Shown in pieces: positions 38,054 through 47,826 of a DNA stretch of 64,000 nt. This DNA is from CAVSRC01 sp963785065. GTDB lineage: Bacteria; Pseudomonadota; Alphaproteobacteria; Rhizobiales; Kaistiaceae. A program made the position numbers and the translations under genes. Below the pieces are notes generated by a model. That model saw only the letters and a list, made by a program, of their open reading frames with translations. It was not told the DNA's origin and searched no databases. How positions within the stretch are numbered: position 1 is the first letter of the stretch; each line of letters opens with the position of its first letter. The stretch covers positions 1,302,001 to 1,366,000 of the forward strand of contig CAWATX010000002.1 of assembly GCA_963785065.1 (NCBI GenBank), given 5' to 3'.

Positions 38054-38737
38054 ATGAGCGAACGGCGCGACGGGCTCCACGGCAGGCGCAAGGGCAAGCC
38101 CCTGTCGCCGCGCCGCCAGCGGCTGATGGCGACGCTCTATCGCGAGCGTGCCATCGACATCGGCGCACCGGCGCCAACAAGCCTCGCCGCTCTGTTCCCC
38201 GGTGCGCCGGCGCGCATCATCCTGGAGATCGGCTTTGGCGGCGGCGAGCATCTGGTCGCTGCGGCCACCGCGGCGCCGCAGGCAGGCTTCATCGGCGTCG
38301 AGCCCTATCTCAACGGCATGGCCAGCGCCGTTGCCGCCATCGACGATCGCGGCCTCGCCAATATCCGCCTGTCCGATGGCGATGCCGCACACCTCATCGA
38401 TTGGCTGCCGCCGGCCTCGCTTGCCGCCGTCGATCTGCTCTATCCCGATCCCTGGCCGAAGAAGCGCCACTGGAAGCGCCGCTTCGTCAGCCCGGAAAAT
38501 CTGGATCGCCTCGCCCGCGTGATCGCCCCGGGCGGCGCCTTCCGTTTCGCCAGCGACATCGCCTCCTATGTCGAATGGACGCTTGCCCATACGCTCCGCC
38601 ATGGCGCCTTCACGTGGACCGCCGAGCGTGCCGACGACTGGCGTCGGCCGTTTCCGGACTGGCAGGGCACGCGCTACGAGGCCAAGGCCATCGCTGCCGG
38701 CCGCATCCCCACCTATCTCGCCTTCGTCCGCAGGTAG
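38054..38737 (+). CDS. trmB: tRNA (guanine-N7-)-methyltransferase
   Basis: 227 residues. The SAM motif LEIGFGGGEHLVAAA is near residues 57-71, and the signature DLLYPDPWPKKRHWKRRFV near residues 129-147 is diagnostic of TrmB. It makes m7G46 in tRNA. The first 35 residues are basic, as in the family. It follows metK closely, the usual order, and uses its product. Confidence 0.96.
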   Translation: MSERRDGLHGRRKGKPLSPRRQRLMATLYRERAIDIGAPAPTSLAALFPGAPARIILEIGFGGGEHLVAAATAAPQAGFIGVEPYLNGMASAVAAIDDRGLANIRLSDGDAAHLIDWLPPASLAAVDLLYPDPWPKKRHWKRRFVSPENLDRLARVIAPGGAFRFASDIASYVEWTLAHTLRHGAFTWTAERADDWRRPFPDWQGTRYEAKAIAAGRIPTYLAFVRR

Positions 38738-38816
38738 ACGCGGACGCCACCGGGGTTTGACCCTGCTGCCCGCACCCCGCACGATCCTGAGCGGGAGATG
38801 AGGGAGGAGCGTGCCG

Positions 38817-39776
38817 ATGGCGATGACCACCCGCTTCACCGAGCTCGTCGGTTGCACGATCCCGATCCAGCAGGCCGGGATGGGAACACTGTCACCGCCG
38901 CCACTGGTTGCGGCGGTGTCGGAGGCCGGCGGCCTCGGCATGCTCGGCCTCGGGCGGCCCGGCGTCACCGTGCCGATGCTGGCCCGGCTGCTCGACGAGG
39001 TGAAGGCGCTGACCGATCGTCCCTTTGGCGTCAATCTGGTCATCGCCGGTGAAACGCCACCGGGACGCGAGATTGTTGTGCTTGCCGCGCGACGCGCCGC
39101 CGTGGTCGAGTTCTTCTACAACGATCCGGACGCCGATCTCGTCGCCATGGTCCACGATGGCGGTGCGCTCGCCGCATGGCAGGCCGGCTCGCTTGCCGAG
39201 GCCGAACAGGCTGCGGCCGCCGGGTGCGATTTCGTCATCGTGCAGGGCATCGAGGCGGGCGGACATATCCGCGGCGCCACGCCGCTCCGCGAACTCCTTG
39301 CCGCGGTCCTGCCCAGGGTGGACGTTCCGGTGCTCGCCGCCGGCGGCATTGCCACCGCCGGGGACGTTACCGCGATGCTTGGCGCCGGTGCCGACGGTGT
39401 GCGCATCGGCACCCGTTTTCTCGCCGCCCACGAGGCCGGCACCCATCCGGATTACCTCGCCGCACTGATTGCCGCGGACGGCAGCGATACGATCCGCACC
39501 GGCGCCTTCCACGTCGGTTGGGAGGGCGCACCCCATCGCCTGCTTGCGGCCTCGCTCGCTGCCGCAGAGGCTTTTGCCGGCGATGTCGTCGGCGAAACGG
39601 CCACGCTGGAAGGCGAGTCCATCCCCATTGAGAAGTTTTCGCCGCTCGGCATCGATCGTTCCGTCACCGGCGACATTACGGCGATGTCCATGTGGGCGGG
39701 GATGGGGGTCGGCGCCGTCAAGCGGGCCGAAAGTGCTGCAGAGATCGTGGCCGAGCTGGTGGCGGACCTCGGCTGA
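38817..39776 (+). CDS. Nitronate monooxygenase family flavoprotein
   Basis: 319 residues from the ATG at 38817, placed 7 bp after a GGGAGGAG ribosome site; a GTG two codons upstream sits too close to it. It is a TIM-barrel FMN protein of the 2-nitropropane dioxygenase / NMO family: GCTIPIQQAGMG, the Gln/His region FVIVQGIEAGGHIRG, and the phosphate site APVLAAGGIATAGDV and GADGVRIGTRFLA. Members oxidise nitronates, or are related enoyl reductases. The true substrate is unknown. It separates trmB from rimP, which I take to be an insertion in the conserved run. Confidence 0.88.
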   Translation: MAMTTRFTELVGCTIPIQQAGMGTLSPPPLVAAVSEAGGLGMLGLGRPGVTVPMLARLLDEVKALTDRPFGVNLVIAGETPPGREIVVLAARRAAVVEFFYNDPDADLVAMVHDGGALAAWQAGSLAEAEQAAAAGCDFVIVQGIEAGGHIRGATPLRELLAAVLPRVDVPVLAAGGIATAGDVTAMLGAGADGVRIGTRFLAAHEAGTHPDYLAALIAADGSDTIRTGAFHVGWEGAPHRLLAASLAAAEAFAGDVVGETATLEGESIPIEKFSPLGIDRSVTGDITAMSMWAGMGVGAVKRAESAAEIVAELVADLG

Positions 39777-39803
39777 CCCGAAATTGACTTGCCGGGAATT
39801 GAC

Positions 39804-39832
39804 TTGCATTGACTGGACGTTGCGCCTATATC
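39804..39832 (+). promoter_or_regulatory. Candidate promoter of the rimP-nusA-infB operon
   Basis: TTGCAT (39804-39809) and TATATC (39827-39832) are 17 bases apart. The region just upstream has the 11-mer AATTGACTTGC twice (39782-39792 and 39797-39807), then a partial third copy ATTGACT (39808-39814), giving several competing -35-like TTGAC boxes. The nearest -10 fits the TTGCAT box best. Confidence 0.5.
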
Positions 39833-39867
39833 CGCCACATCTAATCTCAAACGATCGGTTTCGTTGG

Positions 39868-39898
39868 AGAGTGGGCCCCACCGGACCCGCTCTTTTTT
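39868..39898 (+). terminator. Intrinsic terminator / attenuator in the rimP leader
   Basis: AGAGTGGG (39868-39875) pairs with CCCGCTCT (39886-39893, one G-T pair). An inner CC/GG is added after a C-A mismatch, and TTTTTT follows at once. It lies between the candidate promoter and rimP, so it should cut off much of the transcription before the operon. That fits attenuation, with NusA itself an obvious feedback factor. It may also yield a short leader RNA. Confidence 0.6.
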
Positions 39899-39929
39899 AA
39901 TACCCGAAGCCGGTCGGTGGAGGATCGAC

Positions 39930-40526
39930 TTGTCGGATACCGGCAACGAACCGCGGATCATCGCCGAGACGGGCCTCGAGGCCCGCATTGCCCATATCGT
40001 CGAGCCCGTCGTCGAAGGGCTCGGCTATCGCCTCGTCCGCGTCAAGCTGTCGGCCATGAATGGCGCCACGCTGCAGATCATGGCCGAGAGGCCGGACGGC
40101 TCGATGACGGTGGAGGATTGCGAGATCCTGTCGCGCGACCTGTCGCCGGCCCTCGATGTCGAGGACCCGATCGACCGCGCCTACAATCTCGAAGTCTCCT
40201 CGCCGGGCATCGACCGGCCGCTGGTGCGCCGTTCGGATTTCGACCGCTGGGTCGGGCATCAGGCGAAGATCGAGCTCGCCCGCCTGCTTGACGGGCGCAA
40301 GCGCTTTCGCGGCCGCCTTGCCGGTGTCGCCGGCGATGACGTCCTCCTCGAAGTGACCCGCGAAGGCGCCGCCGTCGAGCGCGTGGCTCTGCCCATCGCC
40401 GATCTCGCCGAGGCGCGGCTCGTCTTGACCGACGATCTCATCCGCGAGTCGCTGACGCGACAGAAGCATCCAGACCAGGGCCCCGCCGGGAACGAAACGG
40501 CGGCCGTCCCGGAAACCATGAACTAG
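39930..40526 (+). CDS. rimP: Ribosome maturation factor RimP
   Basis: 198 residues from a TTG at 39930 with GGAGGA 5 bp upstream. An upstream in-frame start would place the leader terminator inside the coding region, so it is rejected. The family block SPGIDRPLVRRSDFDRWVG and the N-terminal IVEPVVEGLGYRLVRVKL are clear. It helps assemble the 30S subunit. It is first gene of the operon and is followed by nusA after 19 bp. Confidence 0.93.
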   Translation: MSDTGNEPRIIAETGLEARIAHIVEPVVEGLGYRLVRVKLSAMNGATLQIMAERPDGSMTVEDCEILSRDLSPALDVEDPIDRAYNLEVSSPGIDRPLVRRSDFDRWVGHQAKIELARLLDGRKRFRGRLAGVAGDDVLLEVTREGAAVERVALPIADLAEARLVLTDDLIRESLTRQKHPDQGPAGNETAAVPETMN

Positions 40527-40545
40527 AGGAACGGAGACCGAACCC

Positions 40546-42195
40546 ATGGCCGTCAGTGCGAACCGGCTCGAGCTCTTGCAGATCGCCGATGCGGTTGCCC
40601 GCGAAAAGGCGATCGATCGCATGATCGTGGTCAACGCGATGGAGGACGCCATCCAGAAGGCGGCGCGTTCGCGCTACGGCTCGGAGACCGACATCCGCGC
40701 CGAGATCAACCCGAAGACCGGCGAGATCAAGCTGCAGCGTCTGTTGAAGGTGGTCGATGCGATCGAGAACCCGGCAACCGACATCACCATCGAGAACGCG
40801 CGTGCGCGCAACCCCGCCGCCCAGATCGGCGATTTCATCGCCGAGCCGCTGCCGCCCATGGATTTTGGCCGCATCGCCGCCCAGTCGGCCAAGCAGGTCA
40901 TCGTCCAGAAGGTGCGCGAGGCCGAGCGCGACCGCCAGTACGACGAGTTCCGCGGGCGCATCAGCGAGATCGTCTCCGGCCAGGTCAAGCGCGTCGAATA
41001 TGGCAATGTCATCGTCGACCTTGGCCGTGGCGAAGGCATCGTGCGCCGCGACGAGCTGATCCCGCGCGAGACCTTCCGTTACGGCGATCGCATCCGCGCC
41101 TACATCTACGACGTGCGCCGCGAGCAGCGCGGACCGCAGATCTTCCTGTCGCGCACCCACCCGCAGTTCATGTCCAAGCTCTTTGCCCAGGAGGTGCCGG
41201 AGATTTACGACGGCATCATTGAGGTGCGCTCGGTCGCCCGCGACCCCGGCAGCCGCGCCAAGATCGCCGTCATCTCGCGCGATTCCTCCATCGACCCGGT
41301 CGGTGCCTGCGTCGGCATGCGCGGCAGCCGCGTCCAGGCGGTGGTCAACGAACTGCAAGGCGAGAAGATCGACATCATCCCGTGGTCGGCCGACGCCGCC
41401 ACCTTCATCGTCAACGCGCTACAGCCCGCCGAGGTCGCCAAAGTGGTGCTCGACGAGGATGCCGAGCGCATCGAGGTGGTGGTGCCCGACGAGCAGCTTT
41501 CGCTGGCCATCGGCCGGCGCGGCCAGAACGTGCGTCTCGCCTCCCAGCTCACCGGCTGGGACATCGACATCCTCACCGAGCAGGAGGAGTCGGAGCGCCG
41601 TCAGAAGGAGTTCCAGGAGCGTTCGCAGCTCTTCATCAATGCGCTCGATCTCGACGAGGTGGTCGGCCAGTTGCTCGCCTCCGAAGGCTTTGCCAGCGTC
41701 GAGGAGATCGCCTTCGTCGATCAGGACGAGCTTGCCTCGATCGAAGGCTTCGACGAGGAGACGGCGGTCGAGCTGCAGGCGCGGGCGCGCGAATATATCG
41801 ACAAGCTTGAGGCCGAGCAGGATGCCGAGCGCAAGGAGCTCGGCGTCGAGGACGCCCTCAAGGAGGTTCCCGGCATCACCACCGCCATGCTCGTGGCGCT
41901 GGGCAAGGAGGGCGTCAAGACGGTGGAGGATTTCGCTGGCTCGGTGCCGGACGATCTCACCGGCTATGTCGAGCGCAAGGACGGCGAGTCCAAGCGCATT
42001 CCCGGGGCGCTGGAAGGCTTCGGCCTGTCGCGTGCCGATGCCGAGGCGATGATCATGGCCGCCCGCGTCCAGGTCGGCTGGATCAGCGAAGAGGACCTGC
42101 ACCGGGACGAGGAAGGCGAGGCCGGTGAAGCCGGCGAGGCGGGCGAGGCCGACGAAGCGGATGCGGCGGTTCAGCCCGACGCGCCGGTCGCCTGA
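40546..42195 (+). CDS. nusA: Transcription termination/antitermination protein NusA
   Basis: 549 residues. The RNA polymerase-binding N-terminal domain (ELLQIADAVAREKAIDR) comes first. An S1 domain (ISEIVSGQVKRVEYGNVIVDLG), two KH domains (VGACVGMRGSRVQAV and LAIGRRGQNVRLAS) and two acidic C-terminal helical repeats follow. An acidic Glu/Ala-rich tail closes the protein. It modulates pausing, termination and rRNA antitermination. It is the usual second gene of this operon and may act on the terminator ahead of rimP. Confidence 0.97.
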   Translation: MAVSANRLELLQIADAVAREKAIDRMIVVNAMEDAIQKAARSRYGSETDIRAEINPKTGEIKLQRLLKVVDAIENPATDITIENARARNPAAQIGDFIAEPLPPMDFGRIAAQSAKQVIVQKVREAERDRQYDEFRGRISEIVSGQVKRVEYGNVIVDLGRGEGIVRRDELIPRETFRYGDRIRAYIYDVRREQRGPQIFLSRTHPQFMSKLFAQEVPEIYDGIIEVRSVARDPGSRAKIAVISRDSSIDPVGACVGMRGSRVQAVVNELQGEKIDIIPWSADAATFIVNALQPAEVAKVVLDEDAERIEVVVPDEQLSLAIGRRGQNVRLASQLTGWDIDILTEQEESERRQKEFQERSQLFINALDLDEVVGQLLASEGFASVEEIAFVDQDELASIEGFDEETAVELQARAREYIDKLEAEQDAERKELGVEDALKEVPGITTAMLVALGKEGVKTVEDFAGSVPDDLTGYVERKDGESKRIPGALEGFGLSRADAEAMIMAARVQVGWISEEDLHRDEEGEAGEAGEAGEADEADAAVQPDAPVA

Positions 42196-42218
42196 GCCAG
42201 GACGATGGGAGACCTGAA

Positions 42219-42887
42219 GTGCCCGGCCGCCACGTGCCAACCGAACGGACCTGCGTCGTCACCCGGCAGACCCTGCCGGTCGATGCGCTGATTCGCTTTG
42301 TCGTCGCGCCCGACGGCAGCGTCGTTGCCGACCTGCGCCGCCGGCTGCCTGGCCGTGGCGTCTGGGTCACCGCCGACGCCGAGCATGTCGCCAGGGCCGA
42401 GCGCAAGGGTCAGCTCGCCCGCGCCTTCGATGGTCCGGCCCGCGTCGAACCGGGCCTAGCGGACCGGGTGGAGGCGCTTCTCACGGCTGCCGCGGTGGGC
42501 GCGCTGTCGTTCGCCCGCAAGGCCGGCGCCGTCGTCAGCGGCTTCGCCAAGGTCGAAGCGGCGCTTGCCCGCGACCCGGTCGTCGGCCTGATCCATGCCG
42601 CCGAGGCCAGCGCCGACGGCGCGGCAAAGCTGGATTCTGCCGCCCGCCGCCGCTTCGGCGATGGCGGCCTGCCGGTCATCCGCACCCTGGCTGCCCAGGA
42701 TTTGGATTTGGCATTTGGCCGAACAAATGTGATACATGCTGCGCTGCTTGCCGGGCCGGCGAGCAGCAATCTGCTGGCACGGATTCGCGATCTAGACCGG
42801 TTTCGTGGTAACCGGGCCGCGCACGGCGCTGGCAGCCGGCCATTCGACGCCCTTGATGACACCAGTACCCTGCGTGCAGGACGATAG
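42219..42887 (+). CDS. YlxR (DUF448) RNA-binding protein with L7Ae-like domain
   Basis: 222 residues from a GTG at 42219 with GGGAG 9 bp upstream. The YlxR domain has RTCVVTRQTLPVDALIRF and the GRGVWV loop. A second domain, ALSFARKAGAVVSGFAKVEAAL, resembles ribosomal L7Ae. Both are RNA-binding types. YlxR always sits between nusA and infB, and in some bacteria it affects rnpB or ribosome genes. It ends 6 bp before infB. Confidence 0.92.
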   Translation: MPGRHVPTERTCVVTRQTLPVDALIRFVVAPDGSVVADLRRRLPGRGVWVTADAEHVARAERKGQLARAFDGPARVEPGLADRVEALLTAAAVGALSFARKAGAVVSGFAKVEAALARDPVVGLIHAAEASADGAAKLDSAARRRFGDGGLPVIRTLAAQDLDLAFGRTNVIHAALLAGPASSNLLARIRDLDRFRGNRAAHGAGSRPFDALDDTSTLRAGR

Positions 42888-42893
42888 GAACGC

Positions 42894-45530
<2,637 letters not shown>

Positions 45531-45536
45531 GGGCGT

Positions 45537-45953
45537 GTGCGCGTCAGTGCCGTGGCGAAACATGCGCCCGCCCGTGCGCCCTCTCAGCGCCAGCTTCGCG
45601 TTGGCGAGATCATCCGCCATGCGCTTGCCGAGATTCTCCAGCGCGGCGAGGTCCACGATCCCGCGCTCGAAGGCATGGTGATCACCGTGCCTGAGGTGCG
45701 CATGACGCCGGACCTGAGGCTTGCCACCGCCTTCGTCATACCGCTCGGCGGCAAGGGCGCCGATACGCTGGTTGCCACGCTCGACCGCCACCGCAAGTTC
45801 CTGCGCGGCGAGGTCGCCCATCGCATCGACCTGCGCTACGCGCCGGAGCTCCGCTTCCGCCTCGACGAATCCTTCGACGAGGGCGAGCACATCGATTCCC
45901 TGTTGCGCTCGCCTGAGGTGAAGCGCGATCTCGACGGAGACGACGAGCGATGA
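45537..45953 (+). CDS. rbfA: Ribosome-binding factor A
   Basis: 138 residues from a GTG 6 bp after infB. The KH-like fold is recognised by RVGEIIRHALAEILQRGEV, then VRMTPDLRLATAFVIPLGG, and late RIDLRYAPELRFRLDES. It matures the 30S subunit at 16S helix 1, working with RimP, which is in the same operon. A short basic N-terminal extension is present. Confidence 0.95.
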   Translation: MRVSAVAKHAPARAPSQRQLRVGEIIRHALAEILQRGEVHDPALEGMVITVPEVRMTPDLRLATAFVIPLGGKGADTLVATLDRHRKFLRGEVAHRIDLRYAPELRFRLDESFDEGEHIDSLLRSPEVKRDLDGDDER

Positions 45954-46045
45954 TCGCTGCGATCGCTCTCGGTCCGGGCCGCTTGCGCCCATCCCTCCTC
46001 CGTCCTGAGAGGACAATCTATTGAGTGGAGCCAGCCGCATTCGTT

Positions 46046-46081
46046 CCCTCTCCCCTTGCGGGAGAGGGACAGGGAGAGGGG
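46046..46081 (+). repeat. Palindromic intergenic repeat (CCCTCTCCC family) between rbfA and truB
   Basis: CCCTCTCCC (46046-46054) pairs with GGGAGAGGG (46060-46068) over loop CTTGC. A second compatible arm GGGAGAGGGG (46072-46081) follows. Elements of this kind are dispersed in many proteobacterial genomes. The rest of the 252-bp gap (to 46205) is GC- and C-rich, and I see no gene in it. The short open frames there run straight through the repeat and look spurious. Confidence 0.6.
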
Positions 46082-46205
46082 TCATGGCAAGGCCGTGCCT
46101 TCACCCCCCTCTTAGCTTCGCCGGCGATTTCCGCCTTCGGCGAAAATCGGGCTCCGCTGTTCTCCCCCTCATGGGAGGAGATAGCCAGAGCGAGAGGCCG
46201 CGGCG

Positions 46206-47126
46206 ATGAGCCGTAAGCACAAGGGTCGCCCGGTCTCCGGCTGGCTTTGCCTCGACAAGGCGATAGGCCTCACCTCCACCGGTGCCGTCGGCTCGATCAA
46301 GCGTCTGTTCGGCGCCGCCAAGGTCGGCCATGCCGGCACCCTCGACCCGCTCGCCACCGGCGTTCTGCCGATTGCGCTCGGCGACGCCACCCGCACCGTC
46401 CCCTTCGTCCAGGATGGCCGCAAGGTCTATCGCTTCACCGTGCGCTGGGGCGTCGAGACCGACACCGACGATGCCGACGGGACGGCCGTGGAAACCAGCG
46501 ACCGGCGCCCCGACGCCGGCGCCATCAACGATCTCGTGCCGCGCTTCACCGGCGAGATCATGCAGCGCCCGCCGGCCTTTTCCGCCATCAAGGTGGCCGG
46601 TCAGCGCGCCTATGACCTCGCCCGCGAGGGCGAGGCGGTGGTGCTGGAGGAACGGCCGGTGACCATCCACCGCCTGGCCCTCACCGAGGTGCCGGACCCG
46701 GACCATGCCGTCTTCGAGACCGAATGCGGCAAGGGCACCTATGTCCGCTCGCTCGCCCGCGATCTCGGGCGCGAACTGGGCTGTCTCGGCCATGTGGTGG
46801 CGCTCCGCCGCATGGTGGTCGGCCCCTTCGATGCCGACCACGCCGTCACCCTCGACGCCCTCATCGCCGCGCGTGAGGCGGGCGATGCCGCTGCCCTCGA
46901 CCGCTTCCTCATGCCGCTCACGATGGCGCTCACCGAGCTCCCGGAAGTCGCGCTTGGCCCGAACGATGCCGCCTGCATCGGCCGCGGCCAGCCGGTGCTG
47001 TTGCGCGGCAACCGGGCGCCGCTTGCGGCACCGGCGGCCTATGCCAGCCATGCCGGCCGGGCCATCGCCCTTGGGGAAATTTCGGAGGGCCAGTTCCACC
47101 CGACCCGTGTGTTCCGCCCGGACTGA
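46206..47126 (+). CDS. truB: tRNA pseudouridine(55) synthase TruB
   Basis: 306 residues. The catalytic Asp47 is in GHAGTLDPLATGVLPIALG, and the RNA-contact block YVRSLARDLGRELGCLGHV is later. It makes pseudouridine 55 in the T-loop of tRNA. The start ATG lies at the end of the repeat-bearing gap. The order rbfA-truB-rpsO is standard, so the repeat has landed inside the operon. Confidence 0.96.
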   Translation: MSRKHKGRPVSGWLCLDKAIGLTSTGAVGSIKRLFGAAKVGHAGTLDPLATGVLPIALGDATRTVPFVQDGRKVYRFTVRWGVETDTDDADGTAVETSDRRPDAGAINDLVPRFTGEIMQRPPAFSAIKVAGQRAYDLAREGEAVVLEERPVTIHRLALTEVPDPDHAVFETECGKGTYVRSLARDLGRELGCLGHVVALRRMVVGPFDADHAVTLDALIAAREAGDAAALDRFLMPLTMALTELPEVALGPNDAACIGRGQPVLLRGNRAPLAAPAAYASHAGRAIALGEISEGQFHPTRVFRPD

Positions 47127-47329
47127 GGCGTAATCGATTGCTAAATCAAAGCCTTGTGACTTTGACCTTTTCGCTGGCAATCTCCCGCCCTTTCCGCCAT
47201 AGTCCGCCCGCTTCGCTGGCGGGGAGACCTTGCCGGCAATGAGAGCTGATTCCCGACCGCGCTGGACGACATCCCGGCCCTGGCCGCAGGCAATCGGCCT
47301 GATCTCAACCCGAACGAAAAAGGACCCCG

Positions 47330-47599
47330 ATGTCGATTACGCCCGAGCGCAAGCAAGAGCTCATCAAGGAATACGCCACCGGCGCCAACGATACCGGCTC
47401 GCCGGAGGTCCAGGTCGCGATCCTCTCAGAGCGGATCGCCAATCTCACCGATCACTTCAAGGGTCATGGCAAGGATAACCATTCCCGCCGCGGCCTGCTG
47501 AAGATGGTGAGCAACCGTCGCAGTCTTCTCGACTACCTGCAGAAGACCGACGAGAAGCGTTATCAGACGCTCATCGAACGCCTTGGCTTGAGGCGCTGA
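47330..47599 (+). CDS. rpsO: 30S ribosomal protein S15
   Basis: 89 residues, the exact family length: SITPERKQELIKEYA at the start and SRRGLLKMVSNRRSLLDYL as the rRNA-binding block. It binds 16S rRNA early in 30S assembly and in other bacteria represses its own mRNA. The 203-bp gap after truB suggests its own promoter. I could not assign one with confidence. A CCCGC/GCGGG hairpin lies in that gap near 47206-47223. Confidence 0.97.
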   Translation: MSITPERKQELIKEYATGANDTGSPEVQVAILSERIANLTDHFKGHGKDNHSRRGLLKMVSNRRSLLDYLQKTDEKRYQTLIERLGLRR

Positions 47600-47611
47600 C
47601 GCGATCCGGGC

Positions 47612-47647
47612 TGCGGGGCGCTTTGGCCCCGCATTGCTTGGATTTTC
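47612..47647 (+). terminator. Hairpin after rpsO, terminator or processing site
   Basis: TGCGGGGC (47612-47619) and GCCCCGCA (47626-47633) form a perfect 8-bp stem with a six-base loop, followed by a T-rich stretch (ATTGCTTGGATTTT begins inside the stem end). It is a weak intrinsic terminator that would allow partial read-through to pnp, 193 bp downstream. Confidence 0.5.
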
Positions 47648-47735
47648 GCTGAAGTAACAGGCCTGCTGAACGCGGCGGCATGGGGCCGTCGCGAGACCGA
47701 AACGGACAGGCAAACAGGGCCATGGCAGGATCGCC

Positions 47736-47772
47736 AGATACTTTCTCGGCCTAGTCTCCAGAGAAAGTCTCT
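47736..47772 (+). promoter_or_regulatory. Long imperfect hairpin in the pnp leader
   Basis: AGATACTTTCTC (47736-47747) pairs with GAGAAAGTCTCT (47761-47772): 12 positions with one T-C mismatch, over a 13-base loop, about 55 bp before the pnp start. In E. coli a comparable leader stem is cut by RNase III and the product is destroyed by PNPase, giving autocontrol. The position suggests the same mechanism here, which is inference. Confidence 0.5.
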
Positions 47773-47826
47773 CGCCGTCTTGCCCATGGCTCGCCTTGCG
47801 TGTCCGCCGCACGGAAAGGAATTGCC

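Noticed and set aside
46025..46216. Short open frames between rbfA and truB
   Set aside because: They read straight through the palindromic repeat, have no ribosome site, and overlap the truB start.
47127..47329. A promoter for rpsO (TTGACC at 47162 or CATAGT at 47198)
   Set aside because: No pair of boxes with acceptable spacing and strength could be found, so none is annotated.
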